This document shows positions 26,411 through 34,942 of a stretch of DNA of 64,000 nucleotides, piece by piece. Position 1 is the stretch's first letter. Each line of letters begins with the position of its first letter. Source of the stretch: Saprospirales bacterium. GTDB lineage: Bacteria; Bacteroidota; Bacteroidia; Chitinophagales; Saprospiraceae. Where the stretch lies: assembly GCA_007695035.1 (NCBI GenBank), contig REEO01000075.1, positions 1 through 64,000 of the forward strand, given 5' to 3'. The position numbers were made by a program, and so were the translations under genes. The notes beneath the pieces are model-generated. The model saw only the letters and a program-made list of their open reading frames with translations. It ran no database searches and was not told where the DNA came from.

Positions 26411-28099
26411 TTAATTTTGAATTACTATTTGGATCGTCTGTGTTTGTCCGTTTGAATCAATGCGGAGAAAGTGGCTGCCGGTGGGCAGGTTGCTGAGCTG
26501 AAACACCCCACTGTTGGTCTGTCTGAAACCGGATTTAATAATTTTTCCGGAGCGGTCAAACACCATGAAAGTGTATGGTTGATCGCTAAACTCCTCATTG
26601 AATTCTACATGGGTGGTGGTTACGGAGGGATTGGGGAAAACGGAGAAAAAGCCGGATGATTTTCCAATGAGTTCGTAAGTGTTAACCATACATTCATCTG
26701 GTACATTTTCGCACCAACGCGCTTCGAATTCCTGCCTGAAAATATTGGCAATTTCCACACTGTGGAGGATCAGGGTGTTTTCATCGTTGTGATTGTTTGC
26801 GCGATTAGTCCAGTTGTGGGAGCCTGTGATTACCCTGGGTTGGGCGGAGCTGGATTCAGCATCAGCGTCAACAATGGCATATTTGTGGTGCAATTGCACA
26901 CCGTTGACCTGATCCTGGTGTACATTCATATTGTTGCTCTGTAGCTTTGGAAAACGGGTGCCCGTAGAAGTGACATCGTGGATCAATCCGCGCACATTCA
27001 GTCCCTGAAAATGTTTTGATATAAGGGTTTCAGCCAGGGGATTGAAGGTAAAAATTAAGAGTGCAAATGATATGCTCTCCTCGGCATCCTCAAGGGCATT
27101 GGAAATGTGCCAGGCTGTATTGTCTGATGGCGAAAAGTATATTTGGGTTGGAACATTGCCGATTTCCAAAAATTGCGGGGTATTAGAGACTTTGTTTTCT
27201 CCAAACCGGGAACTGGCATGGTTGGGTGTCTCCGTATTGCTTCCCCACATTTCTTCGAACTCCATCTCGTAAATCTTTGCCAACGATTGGTCTTGTATGA
27301 AAAGGGAGTTGTTGTTGTCGGTGGCAATTTGCTGGGTTGTCAGATTGGTGGAGCCTGTAAATACCCAGGAAATATTTTCGTGATCTGCATCTGCTATTAC
27401 AAATTTGTGGTGCATAATGCCATCGTTGTCATCGCGCTCCAACACCTCAAAAGGAAGTGAGCGGTTGAGGGCGGTGTTTGCGTTTTCTCCCTCCGCTATA
27501 TATCGCACTCTTACCCCTCTGTAATACGCTGCAATCAACGCATCCACTATCTCTGATCTGTTGTTGTTGTAGGCAGCCACATCGAGGGTGTGTTCTGCTT
27601 CATCAATCAGTTGCAACAACCTGTTTCGAAGGACTGTCCCCGAAGTGGAAACCGGCTCTGGGCCAGTAGATATACCTGTATTTACACTGCTGTTAAAATA
27701 TACAAGGATTTCTCCCGATGAGCGGGACCTGGTCACTATGGGCATATTGCGAAGCGTATCGCTTCTTTCATCTGTTGAAATGGCAAGTGATACCTCGTAT
27801 AGGGTTCCAGGCTCCAGTCCGGCTAACTCTATTTCAGCAGTTCGAATCCCTACCGGTTGGTCTTTCCATTCCGTCCGATTGCTTATTTTGTATCCCTCCA
27901 AAATTGCATTCGGTAGGTCTGTTTTCAACTGAATGGCATTTTCAGAAACATTTTTTATGTAAAAGCCATCGGCTGACTCGTGCAGTGGAATAGGAGCATG
28001 GTGTTGTGCGATTAAGCCTTCCGGAGAGGACTCGCAAAGGGCTAGAAAAAAAAGGGTAGCCAAAATGCTTTTCCCGGTGATTGTAAAAACTTTGTTCAT
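26411..28099 (-). CDS. T9SS-secreted phospholipase-D-fold protein
   Basis: A 562-residue exported protein. After the signal peptide comes a fibronectin-III-like segment (about residues 45-125), then two PLD half-sites, each with an intact HxK(x)4D motif: HHKFVIAD followed by FTGSTN, and HHKYAIVD followed by ITGSHNWTN. Two sites usually form one active centre that cleaves phosphodiesters, in lipids or nucleic acids. The last 80 residues (FSVFPNPSVTTTHVEF... to the C-terminus) are a type A T9SS sorting domain, so it is sent across the outer membrane and either released or anchored. It has its own promoter, and a terminator upstream isolates it from the DUF5689 gene. Confidence 0.88.
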   Translation of the reverse strand: MNKVFTITGKSILATLFFLALCESSPEGLIAQHHAPIPLHESADGFYIKNVSENAIQLKTDLPNAILEGYKISNRTEWKDQPVGIRTAEIELAGLEPGTLYEVSLAISTDERSDTLRNMPIVTRSRSSGEILVYFNSSVNTGISTGPEPVSTSGTVLRNRLLQLIDEAEHTLDVAAYNNNRSEIVDALIAAYYRGVRVRYIAEGENANTALNRSLPFEVLERDDNDGIMHHKFVIADADHENISWVFTGSTNLTTQQIATDNNNSLFIQDQSLAKIYEMEFEEMWGSNTETPNHASSRFGENKVSNTPQFLEIGNVPTQIYFSPSDNTAWHISNALEDAEESISFALLIFTFNPLAETLISKHFQGLNVRGLIHDVTSTGTRFPKLQSNNMNVHQDQVNGVQLHHKYAIVDADAESSSAQPRVITGSHNWTNRANNHNDENTLILHSVEIANIFRQEFEARWCENVPDECMVNTYELIGKSSGFFSVFPNPSVTTTHVEFNEEFSDQPYTFMVFDRSGKIIKSGFRQTNSGVFQLSNLPTGSHFLRIDSNGQTQTIQIVIQN

Positions 28100-28137
28100 T
28101 CAGTGAAAATTACGAACTGCATTATATAAAACTCTCC

Positions 28138-28169
28138 CAAAGGTACTATCAAAACCAGTGATTTGCAAA
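28138..28169 (-). promoter_or_regulatory. Promoter of the PLD-fold gene
   Basis: On the minus strand, TTTG (28169-28166), a 20-base spacer, then TACCTTTG (28145-28138) match the Bacteroidota -33/-7 pair closely. The -7 box is 39 bases before the ATG at 28099. Confidence 0.7.
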
Positions 28170-28238
28170 AAACGCTATTTATAGCCTGACATTGTTGGAG
28201 ACTGGAGTGTCATAAGACTCCAACAGGTACCTGACAGC

Positions 28239-28271
28239 AAAAAAGCAGGGCACAAATTGTTGCACCCTGCT
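28239..28271 (-). terminator. Rho-independent terminator after the DUF5689 gene
   Basis: Read on the minus strand, a 7-bp stem AGCAGGG/CCCTGCT (28271-28265 with 28250-28244) is followed directly by six T residues. It lies 31 bases after the stop of the DUF5689 gene and ends the receptor/lipoprotein transcript. Confidence 0.85.
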
Positions 28272-28301
28272 CCTGCTGTTTATTTTTCTATTGCATCCGG
28301 C

Positions 28302-30260
28302 TTAATCGGTAAAGATGCGGACGTTGTCAAGTCGGTAGGTGGTGGTCTCATCTTGAGGTGCAGATCCCTCATACACCCACGCAATATGGGCATTTCCGGG
28401 GAAGGCACTCAAATCGATGGTTCCAGAGCTGACAAACCCCCAGCGATCATCCTGGGGACCAGCAATTCTTGCATCCAGTTCAGTCCAGTCTGCGGCAGTG
28501 GGGTCATCTCCGTCAAAATTATTGGAGATATACACGGTGAGTCCGTCATGAACATGGAATCCCTGGGCAGACTCAAACTCGAGCTTTACTCCGTTTTCAA
28601 CTTCAAAGCCGGGGGTTATTAACCACATTTTGTTCGCAGCGTCGGCAGACTGAAATGAACTGGCCGTCCCAAATTGGTTATCCTGGAATCCCCCCATTTC
28701 CCAGGGGCGGGTTCCTGTTTCAATAATGTTGTACCATCCCGGAAGGTCAAGTGGCTCATCTTCTACTCCTTCCTGAAAATCCTCAAAGAGAATGGTCATC
28801 GGCTCGGTAAAATCACCATCTACATCATCCAGGTTTCTTATGCTCACCTGCCGTGACTCTTGAGTTCCTCCCACTGAAACGATTCCGGTTAGTGATACTT
28901 CATCGGAGGGGATGGTTTGGTTGGCAAATGTGGCCTGTGGTCTGGTAAAGTGATCGATGGTAGCGGTTCCGTCGTTGAGGGTGGTGGTAAATGCAAAATC
29001 CTGAATATCGCCATCTTTGGTAATGCTCACGTCGTGAATCCTCACCAGGGTGGCTTCGTAATCGCTGAAATTAGCCTGGAGTTCGCTTATAGTAAGTACA
29101 GTGGGTTCTACTTCATTGCCTTCAGAAAGCACCTCTGCAGCGAGCAGATCTACATTGTTTATCTGCAATAGCCCCTGAAACTGGGACAATTCCTGACCTG
29201 ATACGTCAATTTGCAACATCGCACCCATTGGGAAATTGTGATTTCCTGTGAAACGCACCATAATACCTCCGCTCTCATCCTGAATAAACATATTGCGCTC
29301 GGAAGTATTTAAGTGGTCTTTGTCTGAAATGACTACACCTTGAATAACTGAGTTGCCAGCCACTGAAGTCGGGCTGCCGGTAAATTGACCGCGGATGGAA
29401 GAAATGGGTGTAATTGTGGCATCGCAGCGCTCGTCTTCCATCATAACGTCTTCGATCTCTCGAATCATGAGTTGTTTCACATCCCCAAAAACGGTGTAGA
29501 TGCCCACTACTTCACCACTTCCCTCGGGAAGTTGAGTCGTTGCAAAATCAGCAAACCCGCTGGTCCTGACTATGATAGGAGCATCTCCTTCACAGGAGGT
29601 GAGATCGTGGTTGATGGTTTGTCTGATCTCATTGCCCTCGTCGTCAATGGTATTTATGGCAAACGTTTCACCGAGGTCTCCGGCTCGGAATTGCACATTT
29701 TCCAACCGGATTACGGTATTGATATCATCCTCGGTGAGTTGATCCACTCTCGTGGTATTGATGTCGTAATCCTGATCCCATTTTCCTCTAAGGATAAATT
29801 TATCTGCAAGTGGCAGCGGAATACCGTCCATGCCTGTAATATTGCCAGAAGCATCTCTTTCCACACCGCCTCCTAGTTGGAGGGTGCCGTTAAAGTCGCT
29901 GATGTAGAGGTCCCTTGCCCGGATAAATAACCTCCGTCCTATGGGGTAATTGTTGTGCAAATCGGTAAAATTAAAGCGTATTTGGATGCCTCCGGTCTCA
30001 TCCTGAAGAACAAGGTTCCGGAAAAAGTTTCCCGAACGGTCATCTGCAACCACGATGGCTGAGAAAATCAGGTCTTCTTCAATTTGCACGTAATTTCCCG
30101 GCTGGTAGAAAGCCTTGATGTCAGCTATGGTCGCATTTACCTCCACATTGGGATCGGTTCCCTCAGCCGGTGGCTCGTCAAAGTCTTCCTTTACACAGGC
30201 AGTGAGTACTAAGATAAACGCAGTGAATAAGAGTGATAATTTTAAGTTGATGGTTTTCAT
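28302..30260 (-). CDS. Surface-type lipoprotein with two DUF5689 domains and a choice-of-anchor J domain
   Basis: A 652-residue lipoprotein: lipobox LTAC with Cys22, then VKEDFDE. A Lys followed by acidic residues just after the Cys resembles the surface-export signal of Bacteroidota lipoproteins. Two OB-fold-like DUF5689 repeats follow (about residues 45-215 and 285-455; FFRNLVLQDETGGIQIRF and NMFIQDESGGIMVRF mark them). The final 160 residues (FEDFQEGVEDEPLDLPGW, ...RLDNVRIFTD) match a choice-of-anchor J/MAM-like fold. DUF5689 proteins are usually found next to TonB-dependent receptors, as here, 93 bases downstream of one, and probably act as its surface partner. The ligand is unknown. Confidence 0.88.
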   Translation of the reverse strand: MKTINLKLSLLFTAFILVLTACVKEDFDEPPAEGTDPNVEVNATIADIKAFYQPGNYVQIEEDLIFSAIVVADDRSGNFFRNLVLQDETGGIQIRFNFTDLHNNYPIGRRLFIRARDLYISDFNGTLQLGGGVERDASGNITGMDGIPLPLADKFILRGKWDQDYDINTTRVDQLTEDDINTVIRLENVQFRAGDLGETFAINTIDDEGNEIRQTINHDLTSCEGDAPIIVRTSGFADFATTQLPEGSGEVVGIYTVFGDVKQLMIREIEDVMMEDERCDATITPISSIRGQFTGSPTSVAGNSVIQGVVISDKDHLNTSERNMFIQDESGGIMVRFTGNHNFPMGAMLQIDVSGQELSQFQGLLQINNVDLLAAEVLSEGNEVEPTVLTISELQANFSDYEATLVRIHDVSITKDGDIQDFAFTTTLNDGTATIDHFTRPQATFANQTIPSDEVSLTGIVSVGGTQESRQVSIRNLDDVDGDFTEPMTILFEDFQEGVEDEPLDLPGWYNIIETGTRPWEMGGFQDNQFGTASSFQSADAANKMWLITPGFEVENGVKLEFESAQGFHVHDGLTVYISNNFDGDDPTAADWTELDARIAGPQDDRWGFVSSGTIDLSAFPGNAHIAWVYEGSAPQDETTTYRLDNVRIFTD

Positions 30261-30353
30261 CTGATTGTAACATTTTGCTTTGTTAACCGCCGCCGCATAA
30301 TTTTTGGCTGGCAGCTTTTAATGTAATTTTTGTCTAAACGCTTTCTGTATGCT

Positions 30354-33125
30354 TTAAAATCTATACGCTAAGCTGGCGAAGAAATTGATCCCCTGAGCGT
30401 AAAAGTACCTGCTTGGATGGGTGTCAGGGTCTCTGTCCTGAAAGTTGTACCTTCGCTGTTCAAATCCTCCTGTTCTTATGTCTTTTGTATTGAGCAGATT
30501 GTTGATTCCAACATTCAGATAAATAAACTGACCCCGGGCAATTCTCCAGGACTTTCCTCCAAATACATTGACCATAACAGCCGATTCTGTGCTTTCCTGA
30601 CGGTGAATTCTCTCCCATTGCTCAGACCCTTTTTCAACTAAATCAAAGGCGACTGCTCTTCTGCGATCAGGATTGAAGTCGATGTACAGGTCGTCGAAGT
30701 AACTGACATCCATATTGATGAACCAGTAGTTGGGTGAGTTGTAACTAATCCCAAGGGATAGGGCGGTCTGCGGCGTACCAGAAACCAAAAAGCCCTTGGT
30801 GTAAATGGTCTCATCTTCAAACAAGAATTCCTCCGTTCGGTCCTGTACCTGCGAAGCTTTGGGATTGGAAGTGTGTCGGTAAAATCCGAGGGCTGCCACA
30901 CCGCTTACTGACAGGGTGGGACTGACCTTGACTTCCACGGCGGCTTCTATTCCCTGATGAGTGGTGTTCACATCCTCCAGGAAGTAAAAACCGAATGCCC
31001 GCTCAATATCATTGTAAAACGCAATCAGTTCTGTAATGTCACTAAATTCCGTGTAATAGCCCGTCAATCGGCCTCTCACAAAAGGAGTTCTGATCTGGTA
31101 ACCACCCTCAAGTGACATAATAGTTTCTTCTGTCATTTTGGGGTTCAAGCGGTGACTGGTTCGCGGAGATAAAAAGGCATTTCGCGCCTGAGGAGCTCGC
31201 GTCTGATACGACACATTCCCATACAGGTATTGCCTTCCTGAAATTTTAAAAGTAGCTCCGGCCTTGGTGGAGTAGTTGGTGAAATCAGTTTTTTCAGAAT
31301 CACCGAGAGAGTTGTCGGGGAAATGGCCATTTTGCATATATCCCGTTCTCCAAAAATTGGTGTAGGTCAATTGTGCGCCGGCAAAGAAATAAAACCTTTG
31401 AAGGTCAATTTCTGTCTGGGCCCAGGCATTGGCGCGCTCGACGTTAATGTCATAGTGATATCCGAAAACATCTCCCTCGGTGACTAATCTATTTGGGTTT
31501 TGAAGGTCTGACTGAAGTCTGAGTTGACCAAGTGCTGCGACATCCCGCTCTGCAAACCGATCGATGTCCAGGTAAAAGTCGCCACCTAACAGGTCACTAA
31601 CTTTTTTATAGCTTTCGTTTGTAAGCCTTTGATAGCCGATGCCGCCGGTTAGCTTGATGGTGGGTGAAATTACAGAATTGATGGTACTGTTGAAAGACAG
31701 AACGGTAGGGTCAAATCTCCGCTGCTCGACAATGTACTTGCTGCGATTTCCGGTGATGTCATTTCCCTCTATGCCATCTACATCCCGGATTGTGGCCTGA
31801 CTTCTGCGGTTGACGTAGTAAAAATCGTCCCAGTTTAGTTGGCGAACTTCCGGCTCGTTTTTCCATCTATCTGCAATCGCATCGGCCAGTCCCGGATCGT
31901 TGGTGTAGCTCGGCAAGTAGCGATAGTAGTCAGGCCTGGGGTCTCTTGCATTGTTCCAGTCAAGAGCTGTGGTGCCATACATCCCCGTCTGGAAAGAGAC
32001 TGCTGTGGTGATATTAGTTTGGTTGATTATTTCCCAGTCGTGCCTCAGTATTACGGTAGGTCTATGAGATCTTGCGACACGGGAATTCCGTTTTTCGCCA
32101 TTCTGAAACCCCCAAAAGGAGTTGTAGAAGTTATCACCACTCAGGTCATAAGCTTCCTGGGTAGCTGGTCCCGACCGCCCTCTTTTTGACTGTGCACCAA
32201 AAAAGGTTAGATTGATGGAGTGGCCGTCGCCAAACAACTTGTCGGCCGAAATGAAGTAACTCCATGCGTCGTAAAAAGTCCCATCCTGAAAGCCCTCCTG
32301 GGCCCATCTTCTCGATGCAGAAACCGAAAGTGCCCACTCACCAGGCATTAAACCTGTGCTGTGGGTTGCCATCACCCGGTGGTTGTAACTTCTATTCGAA
32401 GCTGCATATCCTATGCGGGTTTGTTGCCACTGTTGCAGGGCCCTGGTGTCGATGCTTGTGCCGCCCCCAATGTCAGTGAATGCAAATTCAGTGGGTTCCA
32501 GGCCTACTGAACTCGTTCTGGATCGCAGCACATCGTTCAAGCCGCCCCAATGCGCCCAGATGATATTGCCACTTTCCAGGTCGTTCATGGGGATGCCGTT
32601 GAGCATCATGGTGGAATATTGAGCGTCGTAACCCCTTACCCTGAACCTTCTCTGTCCAAAGGCAAAACCCGCCCTGGCCTGAAATAGATCGCGAGAGGCA
32701 GAAAGCATTTGAGAGTAGTCCTGTACTTCAATGTCGGCACTCTCAAAGTCCGATTCGTCAAGCTCAATTACCGGCAATTCTCTTCTGAAGTCCAGGTCGT
32801 CCATTCTGACGTCCACTTCAATAGTGCCAAGGTCTAGCAGATCGCCTTCTGCAATTTCAATCGCCTGTTCGTAAATTTGGTTCTCCCGGCTGCTGATCAC
32901 CAGGTGGTAGCTTCCCGGTTCGATGTTTTCCAGCAGAAACCTGCCCCTGGTGGAGGTGGTGGTTTGATGCACTGTCCCTTCCAAAAACACCTCCAGCCCA
33001 GGAAGTTTTTGCTCTGTGTTGTCCTCCTCAACTACGCCGGTTATACCGCCTGATTGAGCGGAAGCCATGGAAGTGAAGAGAATGAGAGTAAGGCCGAGGG
33101 CCATTGGTCTCCATATATTTATCAT
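30354..33125 (-). CDS. TonB-dependent receptor with carboxypeptidase-regulatory-like N-terminal domain
   Basis: A 923-residue outer-membrane receptor. Signal peptide ending SMASAQ; carboxypeptidase regulatory-like beta domain at about residues 25-105 (GITGVVEEDNTEQKLPGLEV); plug at about 125-235 (RRFRVRGYDAQYSTMMLNGIPMNDLE); 22-strand-type barrel to the terminal aromatic residue (FFASLAYRF). It imports a substrate too large for porins, driven by TonB. It is unlike typical SusC proteins, and no SusD is present; the DUF5689 lipoprotein takes that position. Gene order receptor, DUF5689 lipoprotein, with a secreted EEP-fold enzyme divergent, suggests uptake of a phosphate-containing product. Confidence 0.92.
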   Translation of the reverse strand: MINIWRPMALGLTLILFTSMASAQSGGITGVVEEDNTEQKLPGLEVFLEGTVHQTTTSTRGRFLLENIEPGSYHLVISSRENQIYEQAIEIAEGDLLDLGTIEVDVRMDDLDFRRELPVIELDESDFESADIEVQDYSQMLSASRDLFQARAGFAFGQRRFRVRGYDAQYSTMMLNGIPMNDLESGNIIWAHWGGLNDVLRSRTSSVGLEPTEFAFTDIGGGTSIDTRALQQWQQTRIGYAASNRSYNHRVMATHSTGLMPGEWALSVSASRRWAQEGFQDGTFYDAWSYFISADKLFGDGHSINLTFFGAQSKRGRSGPATQEAYDLSGDNFYNSFWGFQNGEKRNSRVARSHRPTVILRHDWEIINQTNITTAVSFQTGMYGTTALDWNNARDPRPDYYRYLPSYTNDPGLADAIADRWKNEPEVRQLNWDDFYYVNRRSQATIRDVDGIEGNDITGNRSKYIVEQRRFDPTVLSFNSTINSVISPTIKLTGGIGYQRLTNESYKKVSDLLGGDFYLDIDRFAERDVAALGQLRLQSDLQNPNRLVTEGDVFGYHYDINVERANAWAQTEIDLQRFYFFAGAQLTYTNFWRTGYMQNGHFPDNSLGDSEKTDFTNYSTKAGATFKISGRQYLYGNVSYQTRAPQARNAFLSPRTSHRLNPKMTEETIMSLEGGYQIRTPFVRGRLTGYYTEFSDITELIAFYNDIERAFGFYFLEDVNTTHQGIEAAVEVKVSPTLSVSGVAALGFYRHTSNPKASQVQDRTEEFLFEDETIYTKGFLVSGTPQTALSLGISYNSPNYWFINMDVSYFDDLYIDFNPDRRRAVAFDLVEKGSEQWERIHRQESTESAVMVNVFGGKSWRIARGQFIYLNVGINNLLNTKDIRTGGFEQRRYNFQDRDPDTHPSRYFYAQGINFFASLAYRF

Positions 33126-33249
33126 ACAAATAATTTTATCAAGTTTGTTTTGCTGCCTTTTTCAATACTGAATCATCTCTCCGCTCCCCATACACTCCAC
33201 TTCCTGGTTCGTTACAGACTAAATTACAGCACATTATACATTTATCATG

Positions 33250-33278
33250 CAAATGTAATCAATTCTGAGAATTTCCAA
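33250..33278 (-). promoter_or_regulatory. Promoter of the TonB receptor operon
   Basis: On the minus strand, TTG (33278-33276), 18 bases, then TACATTTG (33257-33250) fit the -33/-7 pattern. The -7 box is 125 bases before the receptor ATG. Confidence 0.5.
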
Positions 33279-33665
33279 TTGATTTTTTGCAAACAGCTAC
33301 TGGGAATTTCGATGGATTTGGAATCAAATACGCACGGCCACGGGTTCTACAAATGTGAACCAATGCGCGACTCCTCACTCGGAACCTGGATTATTGGGGA
33401 TAATACGCAGGACCGTGCGTATCTAAAAATACTGGTATTAAATCATATCCGATTGCCCCCCAAAGCCTTGGGGGTGGGTCATTTCTAGACTTTATACTTT
33501 TAAAACTTTCAACTTGTAGTTTTGGAATAAGCCAGCTTGAAATTAACGAAAAGATAATTCCCTGCCGGGGTGGCCTGGAGTGATTCGCTGCGGAAAAGAA
33601 TCCATGTAATACAGATGATCTTTTATCGGTATAATATAAAAAGTCGGGACCAGATTGTAGCCGTT

Positions 33666-33700
33666 TTTGGAGACAGACAATAATTTTTGGATTATCTTTG
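33666..33700 (+). promoter_or_regulatory. Promoter of the EEP-fold enzyme
   Basis: TTTG (33666-33669), 23 bases, then TATCTTTG (33693-33700) match the Bacteroidota promoter; the -7 box lies 30 bases before the ATG at 33730. Confidence 0.6.
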
Positions 33701-33729
33701 GGGTTCTTTGATAAATAAATACTCGTTCA

Positions 33730-34797
33730 ATGATATTTAGCAGCCTTATTAAGCGATTGCTTCCGTTGGCACTAATCGCAACCATGATTCTGGGCTCGGT
33801 TCAGTTAACTGCACAGCGGCAACAGTTTGAACTCGCTTGTATTGCCTTTTATAATGTGGAGAACCTTTTTGACACCATCAATGAGCCTGGGAAAATGGAT
33901 ATCGACTATACCCCGGAGGGCAGGTATTTGTGGGATACGGAAAAGTATTTGGACAAGCTCGACAAATTGGCCTGGGTGTTGAAGAGGCTCGGAACTGATA
34001 AGAGTCCAGATGGAGCTGCTGTTATTGGCCTCGCTGAGGTTGAGAATCGCCGGGTTTTGGAAGACCTGGCTGCTCATGAAGATATCAGGGACAGGAATTA
34101 TCAGGTAGTACACTACGAGTCACCGGATTTTCGGGGTATTGACAATGCGCTGTTCTACAATCCAGATTACTTTGAATACATATCATCCCGACCCCTGCCT
34201 TTTGAAATCGAGCGACCGGACGGCAGCATTGAAAAAAACCGGGACGTCTTGCTGGTGACCGGCAAATTAATGGGAGAGAAAATACACGTCATGGTGAACC
34301 ACTGGCCCTCCAGAAGGGGAGGTGAGGCCGCTACTCGCTACAAGAGAAATCGCGGGGCACAAGTCAACCGCGCCATAGTGGACAGCCTGAAAGCGGAAGA
34401 CCCTATGGCCAAAATTATTGTAATGGGGGACTTTAACGATGATCCTGTCAATGAGAGCATCAAAAAATACATCAACGCAGTTGGTGACCGGGATGCGATG
34501 GAACCCGAAAATATGTACAACCCCTTTTACGATGCTTTCAGGAGAGGACTGGGTACAAATGCCTGGCGCGACTCATGGAGTTTGTTTGATCAGATAATAG
34601 TCTCCTACGGCCTGGTGCATGAACAGGGAGACGGTTGGAGGTATTTCAGGTCTGAAATTTGGAATCACCGACAATTGGTTCAGCGGACGGGTCGGTTCAA
34701 GGGATATCCCTACAGGAGTTTTGCGGGTGGTCAGTATATTGGCGGTTACAGCGATCACTTTCCGGTATTTATATACCTGGTGCGTCCCGTTCAGTAA
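33730..34797 (+). CDS. Exported endonuclease/exonuclease/phosphatase-fold enzyme
   Basis: A 355-residue protein with a signal peptide ending VQLTAQ. EEP-fold catalytic motifs are in order: IAFYNVENLFDT (Asn42, Glu44), GLAEVENRRVL (about residue 106), VNHWPSRRGG (about 185), VMGDFNDDP (about 235) and YSDHFPVF at the end. It is complete. The family hydrolyses phosphodiester or phosphomonoester bonds in DNA, RNA, or lipid headgroups; nothing in the sequence fixes which. It is divergent from a TonB receptor and DUF5689 lipoprotein, a combination I regard as one functional unit, acting in the periplasm or outside the cell. Confidence 0.9.
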   Translation: MIFSSLIKRLLPLALIATMILGSVQLTAQRQQFELACIAFYNVENLFDTINEPGKMDIDYTPEGRYLWDTEKYLDKLDKLAWVLKRLGTDKSPDGAAVIGLAEVENRRVLEDLAAHEDIRDRNYQVVHYESPDFRGIDNALFYNPDYFEYISSRPLPFEIERPDGSIEKNRDVLLVTGKLMGEKIHVMVNHWPSRRGGEAATRYKRNRGAQVNRAIVDSLKAEDPMAKIIVMGDFNDDPVNESIKKYINAVGDRDAMEPENMYNPFYDAFRRGLGTNAWRDSWSLFDQIIVSYGLVHEQGDGWRYFRSEIWNHRQLVQRTGRFKGYPYRSFAGGQYIGGYSDHFPVFIYLVRPVQ

Positions 34798-34863
34798 AAG
34801 TTGGAGTGGGATTTACGCTTGGTGAATCCTTCTTTATTTTCCTCTTCCACCGGAACATTTTCT

Positions 34864-34871
34864 TACTTTTG
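34864..34871 (+). promoter_or_regulatory. Bacteroidota-type -7 element before the PIF1-like helicase
   Basis: TACTTTTG matches TAnnTTTG, 71 bases before the ATG at 34943. The -33 element is not clear. Confidence 0.4.
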
Positions 34872-34942
34872 CCCGATTGACAGATGGTTCTGCGAGTTGA
34901 TTAATCCTCCCGTACCTCGATTTCTCATTAAAACAGGCTATT

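Larger units (their letters stand above)
33126..33729. other. 604-base divergent intergenic region with perfect hairpin
   Basis: This region separates the receptor operon (minus) and the EEP-fold enzyme (plus), and holds both promoters. Between them a perfect 7-bp hairpin, CCCCCAA/TTGGGGG with loop AGCC, lies at 33457-33474. It is not followed by a T-run on either strand, so it is not a standard terminator; it may be an operator or RNA structure. Open frames here have no recognisable protein content. Confidence 0.5.

Noticed and set aside
27835-27855. tRNA T-loop-like sequence TTCGAATCCC
   Set aside because: It lies inside the phospholipase-D-like coding sequence, in frame on the other strand, and no acceptor or anticodon arms can be folded around it.
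33054-33488. Open frame of 144 codons across the receptor start and intergenic region
   Set aside because: It starts inside the receptor gene on the other strand, has no recognisable domain, and overlaps promoter elements; treated as a chance frame.
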